Assembly (NCBI RefSeq): GCF_904846685.1
Contig: NZ_CAJHBQ010000001.1
Coordinates: forward strand, 744,001-808,000
Direction: 5' to 3'
From: Psychrobacter submarinus
Lineage (GTDB): Bacteria > Pseudomonadota > Gammaproteobacteria > Pseudomonadales > Moraxellaceae
Length of the DNA stretch: 64,000 bases
The notes below the pieces were generated by a model, which was given only the letters and a program-made list of their open reading frames with translations, did not search any database and had not been told where the DNA came from. Of the stretch, positions 34,499-44,945 are shown one piece after another; positions within the stretch are counted from its first letter, which is position 1, and every line of letters begins with the position of its first letter. Position numbers and translations under genes: made by a program.

Positions 34499-35627
34499 AT
34501 TCTTATCCTTAGTGAATACTTATTATTGATACTTATTATATTTATCTTATCATCGGTGCTAATAGACACAGAGGTCATCTTACTGATTTGACCCCAAGCT
34601 ACGCATCGAATCTATAAACATAGACATTGATATAAACAGCGTCTACACAAGTATATTGAGTGGTAGTTATTGTCATAAAACTATTTATACGCCTTTATTA
34701 TAAGGGTGAGTTTGACTAGAAGTAAAACCCAATCTCATGGTTAATGACCAAATAGTTACAAAATTGATAGCTTAGCTTTTATTTAGCAGGTCTTACTTGT
34801 GGCATCAGCCAAAAACCAGATACCTTCAACACTTAACGCTATTTTACCCATGCAAATATAACAGCGCCAGTATGCGCTTAATAGACTTAAACAGTACTGA
34901 GGTCGCGCCGCTATTTTGTGTTTCAAGAGCCCATTAAGATAAGTTGTCCGATAAATTATTTACCAAAGAGTTTGTATTTTGGGGCAACAGCTTGATGATA
35001 TTTGATTAAGATTGCGTTACAATACCCTTAAACAGAGTCGGGAGTTTTAACTAAACGTTACCTGAGCATGTTTTTTGTCAGCAGTCGCTAGCGTATATCT
35101 ACTTTTCATTAGCTTATAAGAGAGATAAAAGTCCACTTATATTTCAGTCTATACTCGGTCAATCGTTATCTAGTCGATATTTACGAGCCCAGTTACTGTA
35201 GCTTAATACTTAGATACTCACTACGATAACTACTAAGTTAATCATTGAACTAACCACTGATTTTAGTAGTTAATATTAGCGACTAAACTGAATAATCAGA
35301 CTTAGCAACCCAAATTAGTCATTCAATTGAATAATTACGGTCTGAGTATGACAAGGTTTTATTAACTTTAACGATATATTAATCATCCTTACTTTGCTCA
35401 ATAGTATTATTGGCCTTTATGGCTATTTTTCCGCTCAGTCAACGCTGAGATAGCAAGAGTTTGGCTCACTAGTTAATACCTCGTTACAGTGATAGATACG
35501 CCTGACAGTAGCATGCGCCGCAATCCCTATCCAAAAGACAGCATCGCCTCTTAACCTTGCTATCTTTTGGATATCGCAAAGCTTTAGTTAATTCTGTTGA
35601 TAATTTAGGCTGTAAAGGAATCATCCA
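34499..35627. other. 1.1-kb gene-free region upstream of ccoNOQP
   Basis: AT-rich, with many stop codons in all frames and no gene that I can support. Half-sites such as TTGATGATATTTGATTAA near 34991 are seen, but no complete TTGAT-N4-ATCAA FNR/ANR box. It probably contains the cco promoter and a long leader. No known RNA family is recognised. Confidence 0.45.
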
Positions 35628-37109
35628 ATGAGTTTACAAAACACAGCAGTCGCCCCTATAGACCGCGAGTATGAAATCACTATCGTAAGATTCTTTACGA
35701 TTATGACTGTCATCTGGGGCATCGTCGGCATGAGTCTCGGTGTTTTCATTGCCTCACAATTGGCGTGGCCAGCACTTAACTTTGACATTCCATGGCTGAC
35801 CTTTAGTCATTTAAGACCACTGCATACCAATGCAGTGATTTTTGCGTTCGGTGGTTCTGCCCTGTTCGCAACCTCTTATTACATCGTCCAGCGTACCTGT
35901 AAGACACGCTTATTCGCGCCGTATTTGGCGTGGTTCACCTTTTGGGGATGGCAGGCAGTTATTGTCGCAGCCATCATCACCCTACCGCTAGGTTTGACCA
36001 CAAGTAAAGAGTACGCTGAGCTTGAGTGGCCTATCGATATCTTGATTGCTTTGGTATGGATCTCTTATGCTATCGTGTTCTTTGGCACGCTTATCAAACG
36101 CAAAACCTCACACATTTATGTCGCTAACTGGTTCTTTGCCGCTTTCATCATTACGATTGCCCTACTACACATCGTAAACAGCATGGCAATTCCGGTTAGT
36201 GCGTTTAAATCATACTCGCTATTTGGCGGTGCAACTGATGCGATGGTGCAGTGGTGGTACGGGCATAACGCGGTAGGTTTTTACTTAACGGCCGCCTTCC
36301 TTGGAATGATGTATTATTTCGTTCCTGTACAGATTGGTCGTCCTATCTATTCGTATCGTTTGTCTATCGTGCATTTTTGGGCGTTGATTGCTGCATATAT
36401 GTGGGCTGGTGGTCACCATTTGCATTATTCAGCGCTTCCTGATTGGACGCAGTCATTGGCAATGGTATTCTCTATCATTCTATTCGCGCCATCTTGGGGC
36501 GGTATGATTAACGGTGTTCTTACCTTGTCTGGCAGTTGGGATAAGCTACGTACTGACCCGATTATTCGCTTTATGATTGTCGCTTTATCGTTCTACGCGA
36601 TGTCGACGTTTGAGGGGCCAATGATGTCTATTAAGACAGTCAATGCGCTATCGCACAACACGGACTGGACAATTGGTCACGTACACTCAGGGGCACTTGG
36701 CTGGGTTGGTATGATTACCATTGGTTCGCTATATGTACTGTTACCACGTATTTATAACAAACCAAAGATGTACTCTATTAGCTTGATCACCACGCATTTT
36801 TGGCTGGCGACTGCAGGTACTATTTTCTATATCGTATCTATGTGGATCTCAGGTATCGGTCAAGGCATGATGTGGCTTGCGACTAACCCTGATGGTACTT
36901 TGGTATACAGCTTTGTCGATACGGTTGAGTTCTCACACTTCCCTTATATCGGCCGTGCATTTGGTGGTCTATTATATGTATCGGGTATGTTTGTGATGGC
37001 CTATAACGTCTATCGTACTATTAAGATGCCAGAAGGTAAGCCTGTAGATGTCGCTGATCCAACGGATCATGAACCTAGTGTTGACCAAACTTCGACAGCT
37101 AACGTATAA
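35628..37109 (+). CDS. ccoN: cbb3-type cytochrome c oxidase subunit I
   Basis: Catalytic haem-copper subunit of the high-affinity cbb3 oxidase, 493 residues with about 12 membrane segments. Haem and copper ligands are visible in [54 protein letters not shown] and [16 protein letters not shown]. The first gene of an ordered ccoNOQP operon; ccoO starts 10 bp downstream. AAAGGA lies upstream of the ATG. The cbb3 enzyme is used under low oxygen. Confidence 0.97.
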   Translation: MSLQNTAVAPIDREYEITIVRFFTIMTVIWGIVGMSLGVFIASQLAWPALNFDIPWLTFSHLRPLHTNAVIFAFGGSALFATSYYIVQRTCKTRLFAPYLAWFTFWGWQAVIVAAIITLPLGLTTSKEYAELEWPIDILIALVWISYAIVFFGTLIKRKTSHIYVANWFFAAFIITIALLHIVNSMAIPVSAFKSYSLFGGATDAMVQWWYGHNAVGFYLTAAFLGMMYYFVPVQIGRPIYSYRLSIVHFWALIAAYMWAGGHHLHYSALPDWTQSLAMVFSIILFAPSWGGMINGVLTLSGSWDKLRTDPIIRFMIVALSFYAMSTFEGPMMSIKTVNALSHNTDWTIGHVHSGALGWVGMITIGSLYVLLPRIYNKPKMYSISLITTHFWLATAGTIFYIVSMWISGIGQGMMWLATNPDGTLVYSFVDTVEFSHFPYIGRAFGGLLYVSGMFVMAYNVYRTIKMPEGKPVDVADPTDHEPSVDQTSTANV

Positions 37110-37118
37110 GGAGCGATC

Positions 37119-37757
37119 ATGGCTGGTACACCGCATGAAATTATTGAAAAAAATACAGGCTTGTTAGTCATTGGTATCGTGATTGCTATTAGTTTTGCAA
37201 CGCTGGTTGAAATCGTACCATTGATCTATGATAACAAAGGCCCTGAAGAAGGCGGGGTGAATGCTCCCCTACCTGCTATGGAGCCTTGGACAGCGCTTGA
37301 ATTCGAAGGTCGTGATATTTATATCCGTGAAGGGTGTCACGTTTGTCATACGCAAATGGTTCGTCCACTACGCGCAGAAGTCGAACGCTATGGACCGTAT
37401 TCGCGTGCCGCTGAGTCAACGTGGGATCACCCTTTTCTTTGGGGATCGAAACGTACTGGACCAGATTTAGCACGTGTTGGTGGTCGTTATTCTGAAGACT
37501 GGCAAAAGCAGCATTTGATTGCGCCACGTTCGCTAGTGCCTGAATCAGTGATGCCTGGATTCCCTTGGCTTGCTGAAAATGAAGTAGATGGTGAAGACAT
37601 TCAAGCTAAAATGCGTCTATTCCGCGATCGTTTTGGTGTTCCTTACACTGAAGAAGACATCGAAGGTGCTCCAGATGCTGTACTTGGTGCCACTGAGCTT
37701 GACGCTTTGGTAGCCTATCTACAGCAGCTAGGTACCGCAATGGAAGGACAGCGCTAA
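37119..37757 (+). CDS. ccoO: cbb3-type cytochrome c oxidase subunit II
   Basis: Membrane-anchored monohaem cytochrome c subunit, 212 residues. One N-terminal membrane segment lies at about 14-35. The haem c site is CHVCH at residues 73-77, in [18 protein letters not shown]. The axial Met is probably in SVMPGFPWL. The stop codon overlaps the ccoQ ATG by one base, so the two are translationally coupled. Confidence 0.96.
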   Translation: MAGTPHEIIEKNTGLLVIGIVIAISFATLVEIVPLIYDNKGPEEGGVNAPLPAMEPWTALEFEGRDIYIREGCHVCHTQMVRPLRAEVERYGPYSRAAESTWDHPFLWGSKRTGPDLARVGGRYSEDWQKQHLIAPRSLVPESVMPGFPWLAENEVDGEDIQAKMRLFRDRFGVPYTEEDIEGAPDAVLGATELDALVAYLQQLGTAMEGQR

Positions 37758-37939
37758 TGGGTATTGGTGAATTACAAACAATTGCGACCGTTTCTGCCTT
37801 TATTGCCTTCGTAGGCGTTGCATGGTGGGCGTATTCGCCAAAAAACAAAAAACGCTTCGAAGAAGATGCACAACTTGCGCTTGATGACGAGGATATTAAA
37901 TCCTTGTCTGAAGAGCAGCGCAATAAGGATAAACGATGA
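37757..37939 (+). CDS. ccoQ: cbb3-type cytochrome oxidase subunit CcoQ
   Basis: A 60-residue protein with one membrane segment (VSAFIAFVGVAWWAYSPK), then the family's NKKRFEEDAQLAL and an acidic tail. CcoQ stabilises the assembled oxidase. It overlaps ccoO at TAATG and ccoP at ATGA. Length and position match the family. Confidence 0.93.
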   Translation: MGIGELQTIATVSAFIAFVGVAWWAYSPKNKKRFEEDAQLALDDEDIKSLSEEQRNKDKR

Positions 37940-39030
37940 CATTTTTTTGGAGTTCTTGGATTACCATACTCAGTATCGGCTGCTGGGCTTTTATTCTTGG
38001 TGTCTTGTTGTTTGTTATCAAATACAAACCGAGCCTAGAAGACGACGGTACGACTGGTCATGAGTATGATGGCATCCGAGAATACGACAAAGCACTCCCT
38101 AAATGGTGGTTAGTGATATTTTTTGGTTCAATTATTTGGGGCGTTGCTTATTGGGTATTTTTCCCAGCCATGTTCCCTAAACACTGGGAAGGTATCGCAA
38201 CCGTAGAAGTCGATGGCGAAACAGTGCCTTGGACCTCTAAGAACGAGCTGTATAGTGAGCTTGAAGCTAACGATAAGATCTTCACTGATAACTTTGAGCA
38301 AAGCATCTTAGCAAAAGCTGGTGCGAGTGATGCGACAGCCGTCTTGGACGAGCTTAACAGCTTACAGACGACACTGCGTCGTAGTGAAGAGCCGCCTGCA
38401 GATCTGCAAACTCAGATTGATGATAGAATCGCTGCGCTTGCGCCTGCGGTTGAGAAGCTATCGCAAGATCCGAATGCGTTAAAAGTCGGTAGTCGCTTAT
38501 TCTTACAAAACTGCGCGGTCTGTCATGGTTCTAATGCCAAAGGCGCGGTAGGCTATCCGAATCTAACTGACAACGAATGGCTGTATGGCGGCGAACCTGA
38601 ACACATCTTGACTACTTTGCATAAAGGCCGTGTTGGCGGTATGCCAGCTTGGCGTGATCAGATCGGTGAAGATGGCGTTCGCGCTGCTTCAGAGTATGTT
38701 TTATCTTTATCACCCAAAAAGGGTAGCGAAGCCAATAGTCCATTAGATCAAACTATGGTCAAACAAGGTGAAGCAATCTTTACTCAGAACTGTGCGCTAT
38801 GTCATGGTCCAGAGGGTAAAGGTATGATCTCTACTGGCGCGCCAAACTTAACCGATGATATTTGGTTATACGGCGGTGAGCGTGAGACAGTACGAGATAC
38901 TCTACGTTATGGCCGTGCCGGTGTGATGCCTGAGTGGGAGACTAAGTTAGGAAACGAGCGTATTATGCTTCTAGCCGCGTATGTTTACTCGCTTTCGGAT
39001 AGATCTACTCCTAACACGAGCAATAATTAA
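37936..39030 (+). CDS. ccoP: cbb3-type cytochrome c oxidase subunit III
   Basis: Dihaem cytochrome c subunit of 364 residues, longer than many homologues (about 300) because of a charged, helical periplasmic insert at about 110-180. Two N-terminal membrane segments (about 3-30 and 55-80) are followed by haem sites CAVCH near residue 193 and CALCH near 286. Each is followed by the usual LTDNEWLYGG and LTDDIWLYGG, and by Met ligands GGMPAW and GVMPEW. It starts inside the ccoQ stop (ATGA). Confidence 0.96.
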   Translation: MTFFWSSWITILSIGCWAFILGVLLFVIKYKPSLEDDGTTGHEYDGIREYDKALPKWWLVIFFGSIIWGVAYWVFFPAMFPKHWEGIATVEVDGETVPWTSKNELYSELEANDKIFTDNFEQSILAKAGASDATAVLDELNSLQTTLRRSEEPPADLQTQIDDRIAALAPAVEKLSQDPNALKVGSRLFLQNCAVCHGSNAKGAVGYPNLTDNEWLYGGEPEHILTTLHKGRVGGMPAWRDQIGEDGVRAASEYVLSLSPKKGSEANSPLDQTMVKQGEAIFTQNCALCHGPEGKGMISTGAPNLTDDIWLYGGERETVRDTLRYGRAGVMPEWETKLGNERIMLLAAYVYSLSDRSTPNTSNN

Positions 39031-39070
39031 GCCAATCATAACGCAAGTTTAGAAATAATAGCATTTTACT

Positions 39071-39104
39071 AAAGGAGGACTGTTAATGCAGTTCTCCTTT
39101 TTTA
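39071..39104 (+). terminator. Terminator of ccoNOQP
   Basis: An AAAGGAGGACTG arm pairs with CAGTTCTCCTTT around TTAATG, followed by a T-run. It lies 40 bp past the ccoP stop. Confidence 0.85.
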
Positions 39105-39336
39105 GTTAGCAGTCCACTCGTTTTTGTGACTCAAGCGCTTTGAATATCTTTAGGTTATGGTGCTACCGATATTGCTATTTGCGCTTATACCCCCATTTAT
39201 ATTAGGGGAAATGTTAAAATAGTCATCTCTAAAGCTTAGTGTTTATTTTAGGTTATAACAACATGATTATGACAACATTTTCTATAGCGTCTAATCAGAC
39301 TGCGAATTGATTCTTTTGTTAAAAAGAGGCAAGTTT
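39105..39336. other. Intergenic region before ccoG
   Basis: With the terminator, about 306 bp separate ccoP from ccoG. No further gene or RNA is seen; a separate ccoG promoter is likely here. Confidence 0.4.
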
Positions 39337-40749
39337 ATGTCAGCTCCACAACCTAATAAGATCCCTGTACAACAAATAGACCTCGATGCGACTAAACATC
39401 GAGTGCATCCTCGCTTTGTTACTGGTTTTTATCAAAATATCCGCGTCATTAGTATGTATTTCTTTTTGGCGTTGTTTTTGTTATTACCATGGCTACGTTA
39501 TGACGGCAGGCAAGCTATTTGGTTCGATGTACCCTCGCAGCACTACTACATCTTTGGGATGACATTTTTGACGCAAGATTTTTATTTTATTGCTATATTT
39601 GCCATCATTGCTGCCTTTACGCTATTTATGGTGACGGTCTATGCCGGCCGAGTGTGGTGCGGTTATGCTTGCCCACAAACGATTTGGACACATCTATATC
39701 AGCATGTCGAAAAATGGGTAATCGGTGATCGTAACAAGCGTATCAAGTTCGATAAGTCGCCAATGGGCCCACAAAAGATCCTTAAGCGCTCGCTGATTTA
39801 CTTTATCTGGTTTGTCTTTTCAGTGATTACAGCAACTACCTTTGTTAGCTATGTGGCTGGTACTGATTATATTTATCAAAGCTGGCAGACAATAGGGTTT
39901 ATCCCCTTCCCTGATTGGCCAACATGGATATGGGTATCGGTATTTATTTTTACCTTTGCCACTTATGCCAATGCCGGTTATATGCGTGAGCAGATGTGTG
40001 TACATATTTGTCCTTATGGCCGCTTCCAAAGCGTCATGTTTGATAAAGACACGCTTATTGTCTCTTACGATTATGAGCGTGGTGAGCCACGCGGCGCGCG
40101 TAAAAAAGGCACCAATCCTGATGATTTAGGCGATTGTATCGAGTGTCAGATGTGTGTGCAGGTCTGCCCTACCGGTATCGACATCCGTGATGGTCTGCAA
40201 GTTGCTTGTATTCAGTGCGCCGCCTGTATTGATACTTGTAATGAGATTATGGACAAAGTTGGCTATCCACGCGGGCTGATTCGTTATACAACCGAGCGGC
40301 AATTGGCCGAGAAAGAGCCGAGCCGTGTATTGCGTCCGCGCCTATTTGCTTATCTGGCATTGCTGACGATACTGTGCGGCGGTCTAATCTTTGCGCTAAC
40401 CGATCGGGTGCCACTAGAGATCGATATACGCCGCGACCGTAACCAGCTGTCGTCCTTAAATCAGCAAGGTATGATTGAAAACAGCTACGTGGTCAAACTC
40501 ACCAATAAAACGCAGGATGAGCATACTTACAAGATTACTTTAGCGCCTGAAGACGGTCTGAGTTTGCAGCTACGCTTCAATGATGTTCCTTTAGCGCCTG
40601 GTGAAAGCTTTGATATGCCCGTTAGCATTTATGGGGACCCAGAAGTTGTCGAACCAGGACAAACGCCTGTGACGCTGCATGTTGAGAGCGAAGATGGTCA
40701 ATATAAAGTCAGTAAAGACAATGTCTTTACCACACAAGGTCAGTTGTAG
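39337..40749 (+). CDS. ccoG: Cytochrome c oxidase accessory protein CcoG
   Basis: Membrane iron-sulfur protein of the RdxA/FixG family that helps reduce copper for cbb3 oxidase assembly. It has 470 residues from the ATG at 39337 (AGAGG 7 nt upstream); a TTG-initiated extension of ten codons is less likely. About five membrane segments are seen. Cys motifs are CGYACPQTIWTH, CVHICPYGRFQ, and two 4Fe-4S ferredoxin motifs CIECQMCVQVCP and CIQCAACIDTC. A C-terminal Ig-like FixG domain follows. Confidence 0.94.
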   Translation: MSAPQPNKIPVQQIDLDATKHRVHPRFVTGFYQNIRVISMYFFLALFLLLPWLRYDGRQAIWFDVPSQHYYIFGMTFLTQDFYFIAIFAIIAAFTLFMVTVYAGRVWCGYACPQTIWTHLYQHVEKWVIGDRNKRIKFDKSPMGPQKILKRSLIYFIWFVFSVITATTFVSYVAGTDYIYQSWQTIGFIPFPDWPTWIWVSVFIFTFATYANAGYMREQMCVHICPYGRFQSVMFDKDTLIVSYDYERGEPRGARKKGTNPDDLGDCIECQMCVQVCPTGIDIRDGLQVACIQCAACIDTCNEIMDKVGYPRGLIRYTTERQLAEKEPSRVLRPRLFAYLALLTILCGGLIFALTDRVPLEIDIRRDRNQLSSLNQQGMIENSYVVKLTNKTQDEHTYKITLAPEDGLSLQLRFNDVPLAPGESFDMPVSIYGDPEVVEPGQTPVTLHVESEDGQYKVSKDNVFTTQGQL

Positions 40750-40899
40750 CCAATAAGGGTCAGCGCTTCCAATAAGATGATTCACATAGCGCTGATCTTT
40801 TGCTTAAATTTACTGCATGTCTTATATTCGATAAGTGGCTATTATCTTATGTAGGACATTTATCTATGTATTAAACGCTATTTTATTAATAGGTATTTT

Positions 40900-41484
40900 A
40901 TGTCTACTTCCTCCTCGAACTTTAAACATCAAGATAGCCAGCCATGGTACAAGAATTACATGGTGGTTATTTTTGTTATTGGTCTACCGGCGTTTGTGGT
41001 AGTGGCTTGTATTTTCTTTGTGTATTACTCCTATCAAATCCGTGATAGCGTAGTACGTGATGACTGGTACATGGATGGCAAGACGCTGTATCACGATGTC
41101 TCACGTGATAAGCTCACTTACGATTTAGATTTGCATGGTCAAATGCAGTTCTCTGACACAGGCGAGATCGTTTTTTATTTGAATTATCCCGAGCAGAGTC
41201 TACAATCAGGCACCTTATTGAACGGTGAGCCAGTCACTTATCCTGATACTCTGAACTTGTCCATATCTCATGCCACGGACATCAAAAAAGATCGTGATGT
41301 GGTATTAGAGCATCAAGGCGCTAATAAATATACCGCGCAAGCGGACATTGACCCTTTAAAAGCCAAATACTATCTACAAGTCAGTAACGAAGGCAGTGAT
41401 GATTGGCGTATGCAAGATGTGGCAAAACTGCCGCGTGCGGAGGTCAGCTTCGATCCGCTACCGGTGTTTGAAAAAACTTCTTAA
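40900..41484 (+). CDS. FixH family protein (CcoH-like)
   Basis: A 194-residue protein with one N-terminal membrane segment (VVIFVIGLPAFVVVACIFFVYY) and a periplasmic beta-rich domain. VVRDDWYMDGKTLYHDVSRDK and the late PLKAKYYLQVS fit FixH/CcoH, a cbb3 oxidase assembly factor of uncertain mechanism. It lies directly after ccoG, as in other cco loci. The copper ATPase ccoI and ccoS, which usually follow, are not here; a terminator comes next. Confidence 0.85.
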   Translation: MSTSSSNFKHQDSQPWYKNYMVVIFVIGLPAFVVVACIFFVYYSYQIRDSVVRDDWYMDGKTLYHDVSRDKLTYDLDLHGQMQFSDTGEIVFYLNYPEQSLQSGTLLNGEPVTYPDTLNLSISHATDIKKDRDVVLEHQGANKYTAQADIDPLKAKYYLQVSNEGSDDWRMQDVAKLPRAEVSFDPLPVFEKTS

Positions 41485-41507
41485 TAGAGTTATTAAAATC
41501 CTTAAAG

Positions 41508-41546
41508 CAAAAGCCAGCTAACTTGCACGGTTAGCTGGCTTTCTTA
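41508..41546. terminator. Bidirectional terminator between fixH-like gene and ttcA
   Basis: Stem arms AAAGCCAGCTAAC and GTTAGCTGGCTTT around TTGCACG, between convergent genes. Confidence 0.85.
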
Positions 41547-41598
41547 TGAATGCTAGCTTGTTTATAAATACTATTAAGTTAACCACCATTTATTCAAA

Positions 41599-42726
41599 TT
41601 ATAATACTGGATTAATGGTAGGAATCTTTGTGCTTTGCTGGCTTTGATTTGTCGCTATCGAATGCTCTTTATCTGGGTTGCTGGCGCTAAAAGCTTGTTT
41701 TTTGGGCTCAGTCGGCAAGCCTATCTCATCAAGACTGCTTTGCTGCCCGACTTGAATGTTATCGCCTTCAAATAAGCGCTCGCTATCATCGCGCTCACTG
41801 GCCAACGTTTCAAAATCGAATAGCTCGCGATCGGCTAATTGTGACGGCGCAACGTTTTGCATAGCTTTAAAAATAGAAGCCAAGCGCTGCGGATGAGCAT
41901 CATCCCATTCGCGTAGCATATCGTTGATAATAGCGCGTTGCAGGTTGGTTTGGCTGCCGCATAGATTGCAAGGAATAATCGGGAACTCCTTTAGCGCCGC
42001 ATAGTCGATGATGTCTTTTTCTTGTACGTAAGCCAGCGGCCGGATCAAAACATTTTGCTTGTCATCACTGAGAAGCTTGGGCGGCATAGACTTTAGCGCG
42101 CCGCCATGAAAGAGGTTCAAAAAGAAAGTCGCTAGCATATCATCGCGGTGATGACCTAGAGCGATTTTGGTCGCGCCGATTTGTTTGGCAAAGCCATAAA
42201 GCGAGCCGCGACGTAAGCGTGAGCACGCTGAACAGTAAGTCTTGCCTTCTGGTACCACGCTTTTGACAATACTATACGTGTCTTTTTCTAAGATATAATG
42301 CGCTATCCCTTGCTCATTTAGATAATTAGGCAACACCTCCTCTGGGTAGCCTGGCTGCTTTTGATCCAAATTGACGGCGACAACATCAAAATGAATCGGC
42401 GCCACACGTTTTAGCAGCAGTAAAATATCGAGCAAAGTATAGCTGTCCTTGCCGCCTGAGACACAGACCATGACTACATCGCCGTCCTCTATCATATTAA
42501 AATCTTGAATCGCTGCAGACACTTGCCGGCGTAGCTTTTTTTGTAGCTTACGAAAGTGCGCTGATTCAGTCGGTGCTTGTGAGTCAGCAGCCCTATCCTC
42601 ATTACTATCCTCTTCAGCATCGGCCTCTATACTATAACGATTAAAACCTGCTTCATTAGACATATCATCAGACACATCGTTGGTCTGAGAAGGGTTGTCT
42701 GGCGTAAACAAGGTTGCTGTGGTCAT
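41599..42726 (-). CDS. ttcA: tRNA 2-thiocytidine(32) synthetase TtcA
   Basis: ATP-dependent 4Fe-4S enzyme that thiolates cytidine 32 of tRNAs. It has 375 residues against about 311 in E. coli. Both the acidic N-terminal 60 residues and a Gln/Ser-rich C-terminal 60 are extra. The PP-loop is [13 protein letters not shown] near residue 88. The two CxxC cluster-binding motifs are [14 protein letters not shown] and [12 protein letters not shown], with [14 protein letters not shown] between. Divergent from queC. Confidence 0.94.
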   Translation of the reverse strand: MTTATLFTPDNPSQTNDVSDDMSNEAGFNRYSIEADAEEDSNEDRAADSQAPTESAHFRKLQKKLRRQVSAAIQDFNMIEDGDVVMVCVSGGKDSYTLLDILLLLKRVAPIHFDVVAVNLDQKQPGYPEEVLPNYLNEQGIAHYILEKDTYSIVKSVVPEGKTYCSACSRLRRGSLYGFAKQIGATKIALGHHRDDMLATFFLNLFHGGALKSMPPKLLSDDKQNVLIRPLAYVQEKDIIDYAALKEFPIIPCNLCGSQTNLQRAIINDMLREWDDAHPQRLASIFKAMQNVAPSQLADRELFDFETLASERDDSERLFEGDNIQVGQQSSLDEIGLPTEPKKQAFSASNPDKEHSIATNQSQQSTKIPTINPVL

Positions 42727-43003
42727 AAGTTACTCAATATCTTTATAAGGATGATTTTACTATAAAGCGATTTGCTATAAAGCACCGTCAATGATGCGAG
42801 ATGGTCGCTGCTTTAAAAGCTGCGATTATAACAAATAATGCTAACAGATTGAAAAGATGACAGTAATACAGACTGTATTTTATCAGGATATTATTGGATA
42901 TGGCTTTGTCGCCTTTGTGACGCGTGATTGATCGCTTCATGGTTCTGTAATAACCGTATTTTTGCTAAAATGGCGTTTTCGTAAACCAATAATAGATACT
43001 ACT

Positions 43004-43783
43004 ATGACTAACGTTACTTTGCAGAATCCCTCAATGAATCAAGCGTCCAACAGCAACGATACTCTTCACAAAAACCAAAATGCCGTGGTGCTTTTATCAG
43101 GTGGTCTCGATTCGGTGACGTGTTTGTATTGGGCAAAGGCACGCTATGCCTCGGTGACAGCGGTCAGCTTTGACTATGGGCAACGTCATAATAGTGAGCT
43201 TGTCGCAGCAAAGCGCATTGCTGAGACAGCAGGCGTCAACCACAGAATTATCGACATTGATATCGCCCAGCTTGGTGGCTCATCACTCACCGATCACAGC
43301 ATGATCGTACCAGACGGCGATACCGACAAATTCCCTAATAAAAAGCACGATGAAATCGATAACGATGCTATCCCTAATACTTATGTGCCTGCACGTAATA
43401 CAATCTTTTTGTCTTATGCTCTAGCCGTCGCTGAAGTGACTGATGCCAATCATATCGTCATTGGGGTCAGCTCAGTTGACTACTCGGGCTATCCTGATTG
43501 CCGTCCAGAGTATATCGAAGCATTTGAGCACATGGCCAATCTGGCGACAAAAGCGGGCGTTACCGGTCATCGCTTGTCTATCCAAACCCCACTACAAAAG
43601 CTGTCCAAAGCTCAAACTATTGAGCTTGGTCTATCATTGGGCGTTGATTATGGACAAACGATTTCTTGCTACCGTGCCGATGTGAACGGACTTGCTTGCG
43701 GCGTTTGTGACAGCTGTGCGCTACGTCGCCAAGGCTTTGCTCAAGCTGGCGTCACTGACCCTACTCACTATCAAGCAGGCTAA
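43004..43783 (+). CDS. queC: 7-cyano-7-deazaguanine synthase QueC
   Basis: ATP-dependent enzyme converting 7-carboxy-7-deazaguanine to preQ0 in queuosine synthesis. It has 259 residues from the ATG at 43004; an ATG ten codons on (43034) is a possible start, and neither has a strong ribosome site. The PP-loop is [11 protein letters not shown] (residues 31-41). [23 protein letters not shown] and [18 protein letters not shown] are family marks. The zinc site has four Cys in [18 protein letters not shown]. It stands alone; other queuosine genes are not adjacent, though a YhhQ-type transporter is at 60820. Confidence 0.95.
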   Translation: MTNVTLQNPSMNQASNSNDTLHKNQNAVVLLSGGLDSVTCLYWAKARYASVTAVSFDYGQRHNSELVAAKRIAETAGVNHRIIDIDIAQLGGSSLTDHSMIVPDGDTDKFPNKKHDEIDNDAIPNTYVPARNTIFLSYALAVAEVTDANHIVIGVSSVDYSGYPDCRPEYIEAFEHMANLATKAGVTGHRLSIQTPLQKLSKAQTIELGLSLGVDYGQTISCYRADVNGLACGVCDSCALRRQGFAQAGVTDPTHYQAG

Positions 43784-44068
43784 GCAAGATAGGCTTGATG
43801 AATGTGGCCTGAACCGGCGGCATCAATCAACATTAGCGAAACATTCATTTGCATTAACACAGCACGTCGCCATTGTATTTTTATCACCATACTTGCTATG
43901 GTATGGACAATCATTTTTGCCAATTGAATAGATTATATATAATATAGGTTACATGAGATATCACCGATGATTCAGTCACTCACATATCAGTGATCCAGCT
44001 GTCTATTGATTATAAAATCACATTGAATACCAGAGTCAAAAATTGACACTACCTGCAAGAGGATATTT

Positions 44069-44398
44069 ATGAAGTTATTGCCATTACTCCCCCTAGCCTT
44101 AGCTGCCGCGTTCGCAATGCCGCAAGCAAACGCTACTGACATTAAAAAAGATAATATCAATCAATGTATTAGTGGCGCGGTTAAATACAAAGTTGCCGAT
44201 AGAAATACCGCCTCTAAGCTGTGTAACTGCACTATTAATGTGCGTAGTAACATGACCATCGGTCAAATGTGGGAAATTGAGAGTTACGCGCAAGACAAAA
44301 AAGACCCTTCTAGCTTACCTTATGTAAAAAAAATGCAGCGAGACTTACAGCAATGTACTGAAGGTTTAGACTTAAAGCAGCCACAAAAACCCTCTTAA
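44069..44398 (+). CDS. Small secreted protein of unknown function
   Basis: Not recognised. A 109-residue precursor with a clear signal peptide (MKLLPLLPLALAAAFAMPQANA, cleavage after ANA). The mature part has four Cys (INQCISG, KLCNCT, LQQCTEG) that may form two disulfides. It begins ATDIKKDNINQCISGAVKY, and the WEIESYAQDKKDP stretch is polar. AGAGGAT precedes the ATG. It is the last host gene before the integrated element, and its likely terminator carries the left attachment repeat. Confidence 0.75.
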   Translation: MKLLPLLPLALAAAFAMPQANATDIKKDNINQCISGAVKYKVADRNTASKLCNCTINVRSNMTIGQMWEIESYAQDKKDPSSLPYVKKMQRDLQQCTEGLDLKQPQKPS

Positions 44399-44505
44399 TA
44401 CAGCATACAGCCATTTTGACCCGTATCAATATAAAGTAATGAATTATAGGCTTGTCAAAGCTTTTATTATATTGACTCTATCCTATTAAATTCATATAAA
44501 ACATA

Positions 44506-44535
44506 AGATAAGACTGGCGGTTGTCAGTCTTTTTT
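44506..44535 (+). terminator. Terminator of the small secreted protein gene, overlapping attL
   Basis: Stem AAGACTG/CAGTCTT with loop GCGGTTGT, then TTTTT. The hairpin from ACTG onward belongs to the 23-bp attachment repeat. Confidence 0.7.
44513..44535 (+). repeat. attL core of the integrated element (23-bp direct repeat)
   Basis: The 23 bp starting ACTGGCGGTTGTCAGTC and ending in six T are repeated exactly at 52367-52389. One boundary of the element carrying the integrase gene. Confidence 0.85.
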
Positions 44536-44945
44536 ATATCTATAAGCTATTGTTTATATTGATAATTATTGAAATAGTATATTGAATGGTAGCCACTTTG
44601 GTAGCCATTTTTATAACTACCTATGCTTGATTGTAGCCATAGGGCGTTATAATTGTTTAGGTCTTTATTAGCGGTGACCGCTGCCTAAGTAATTTTTATG
44701 CGTCCGCAAAATTAAAAGTTTAGCCCATTGACTTTTCATTAACTCCTTTAACTTTTATTAACTTCTTAACCTGCCCGCTTTAACCATTTATAGACGCTAA
44801 GTTATACGCTATAAGGGTTCGGCTAGGTTCACGGCTTTAACTTACTTTTGAAACGGTTTTTATTTTGCGCGTGTGGATAGTGGCGGTGTCCGTTGGTTCG
44901 AGCGTAAATATATCAAACAATACCCCCCTCTAACGTGTCCAAAAA
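44536..44945. other. Left non-coding region of the island with arm-type repeats
   Basis: No gene is seen in 410 bp. GGTAGCCA occurs at 44588 and 44600 (12-bp step), and GTAGCCAT at 44633. A TTAAC-rich stretch near 44750-44772 has loosely repeated TTAACTCCTT- and TTAACTTC-like units. Confidence 0.6.
44588..44607 (+). repeat. GGTAGCCA pair at the left end, probable integrase arm sites
   Basis: Two copies 12 bp apart in the same orientation. The same octamer pairs occur near the right end at 52166/52178 and 52199/52211, as expected for integrase arm-type sites. Confidence 0.6.

Noticed and set aside
34990..35010. FNR/ANR box upstream of ccoN
   Set aside because: TTGATGATATTTGATTAA lacks the dyad TTGAT-N4-ATCAA; only half-sites are visible.
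43692..43931. Reading frame overlapping the queC 3' end
   Set aside because: Different frame of queC, no ribosome site, and product without any protein-like pattern.
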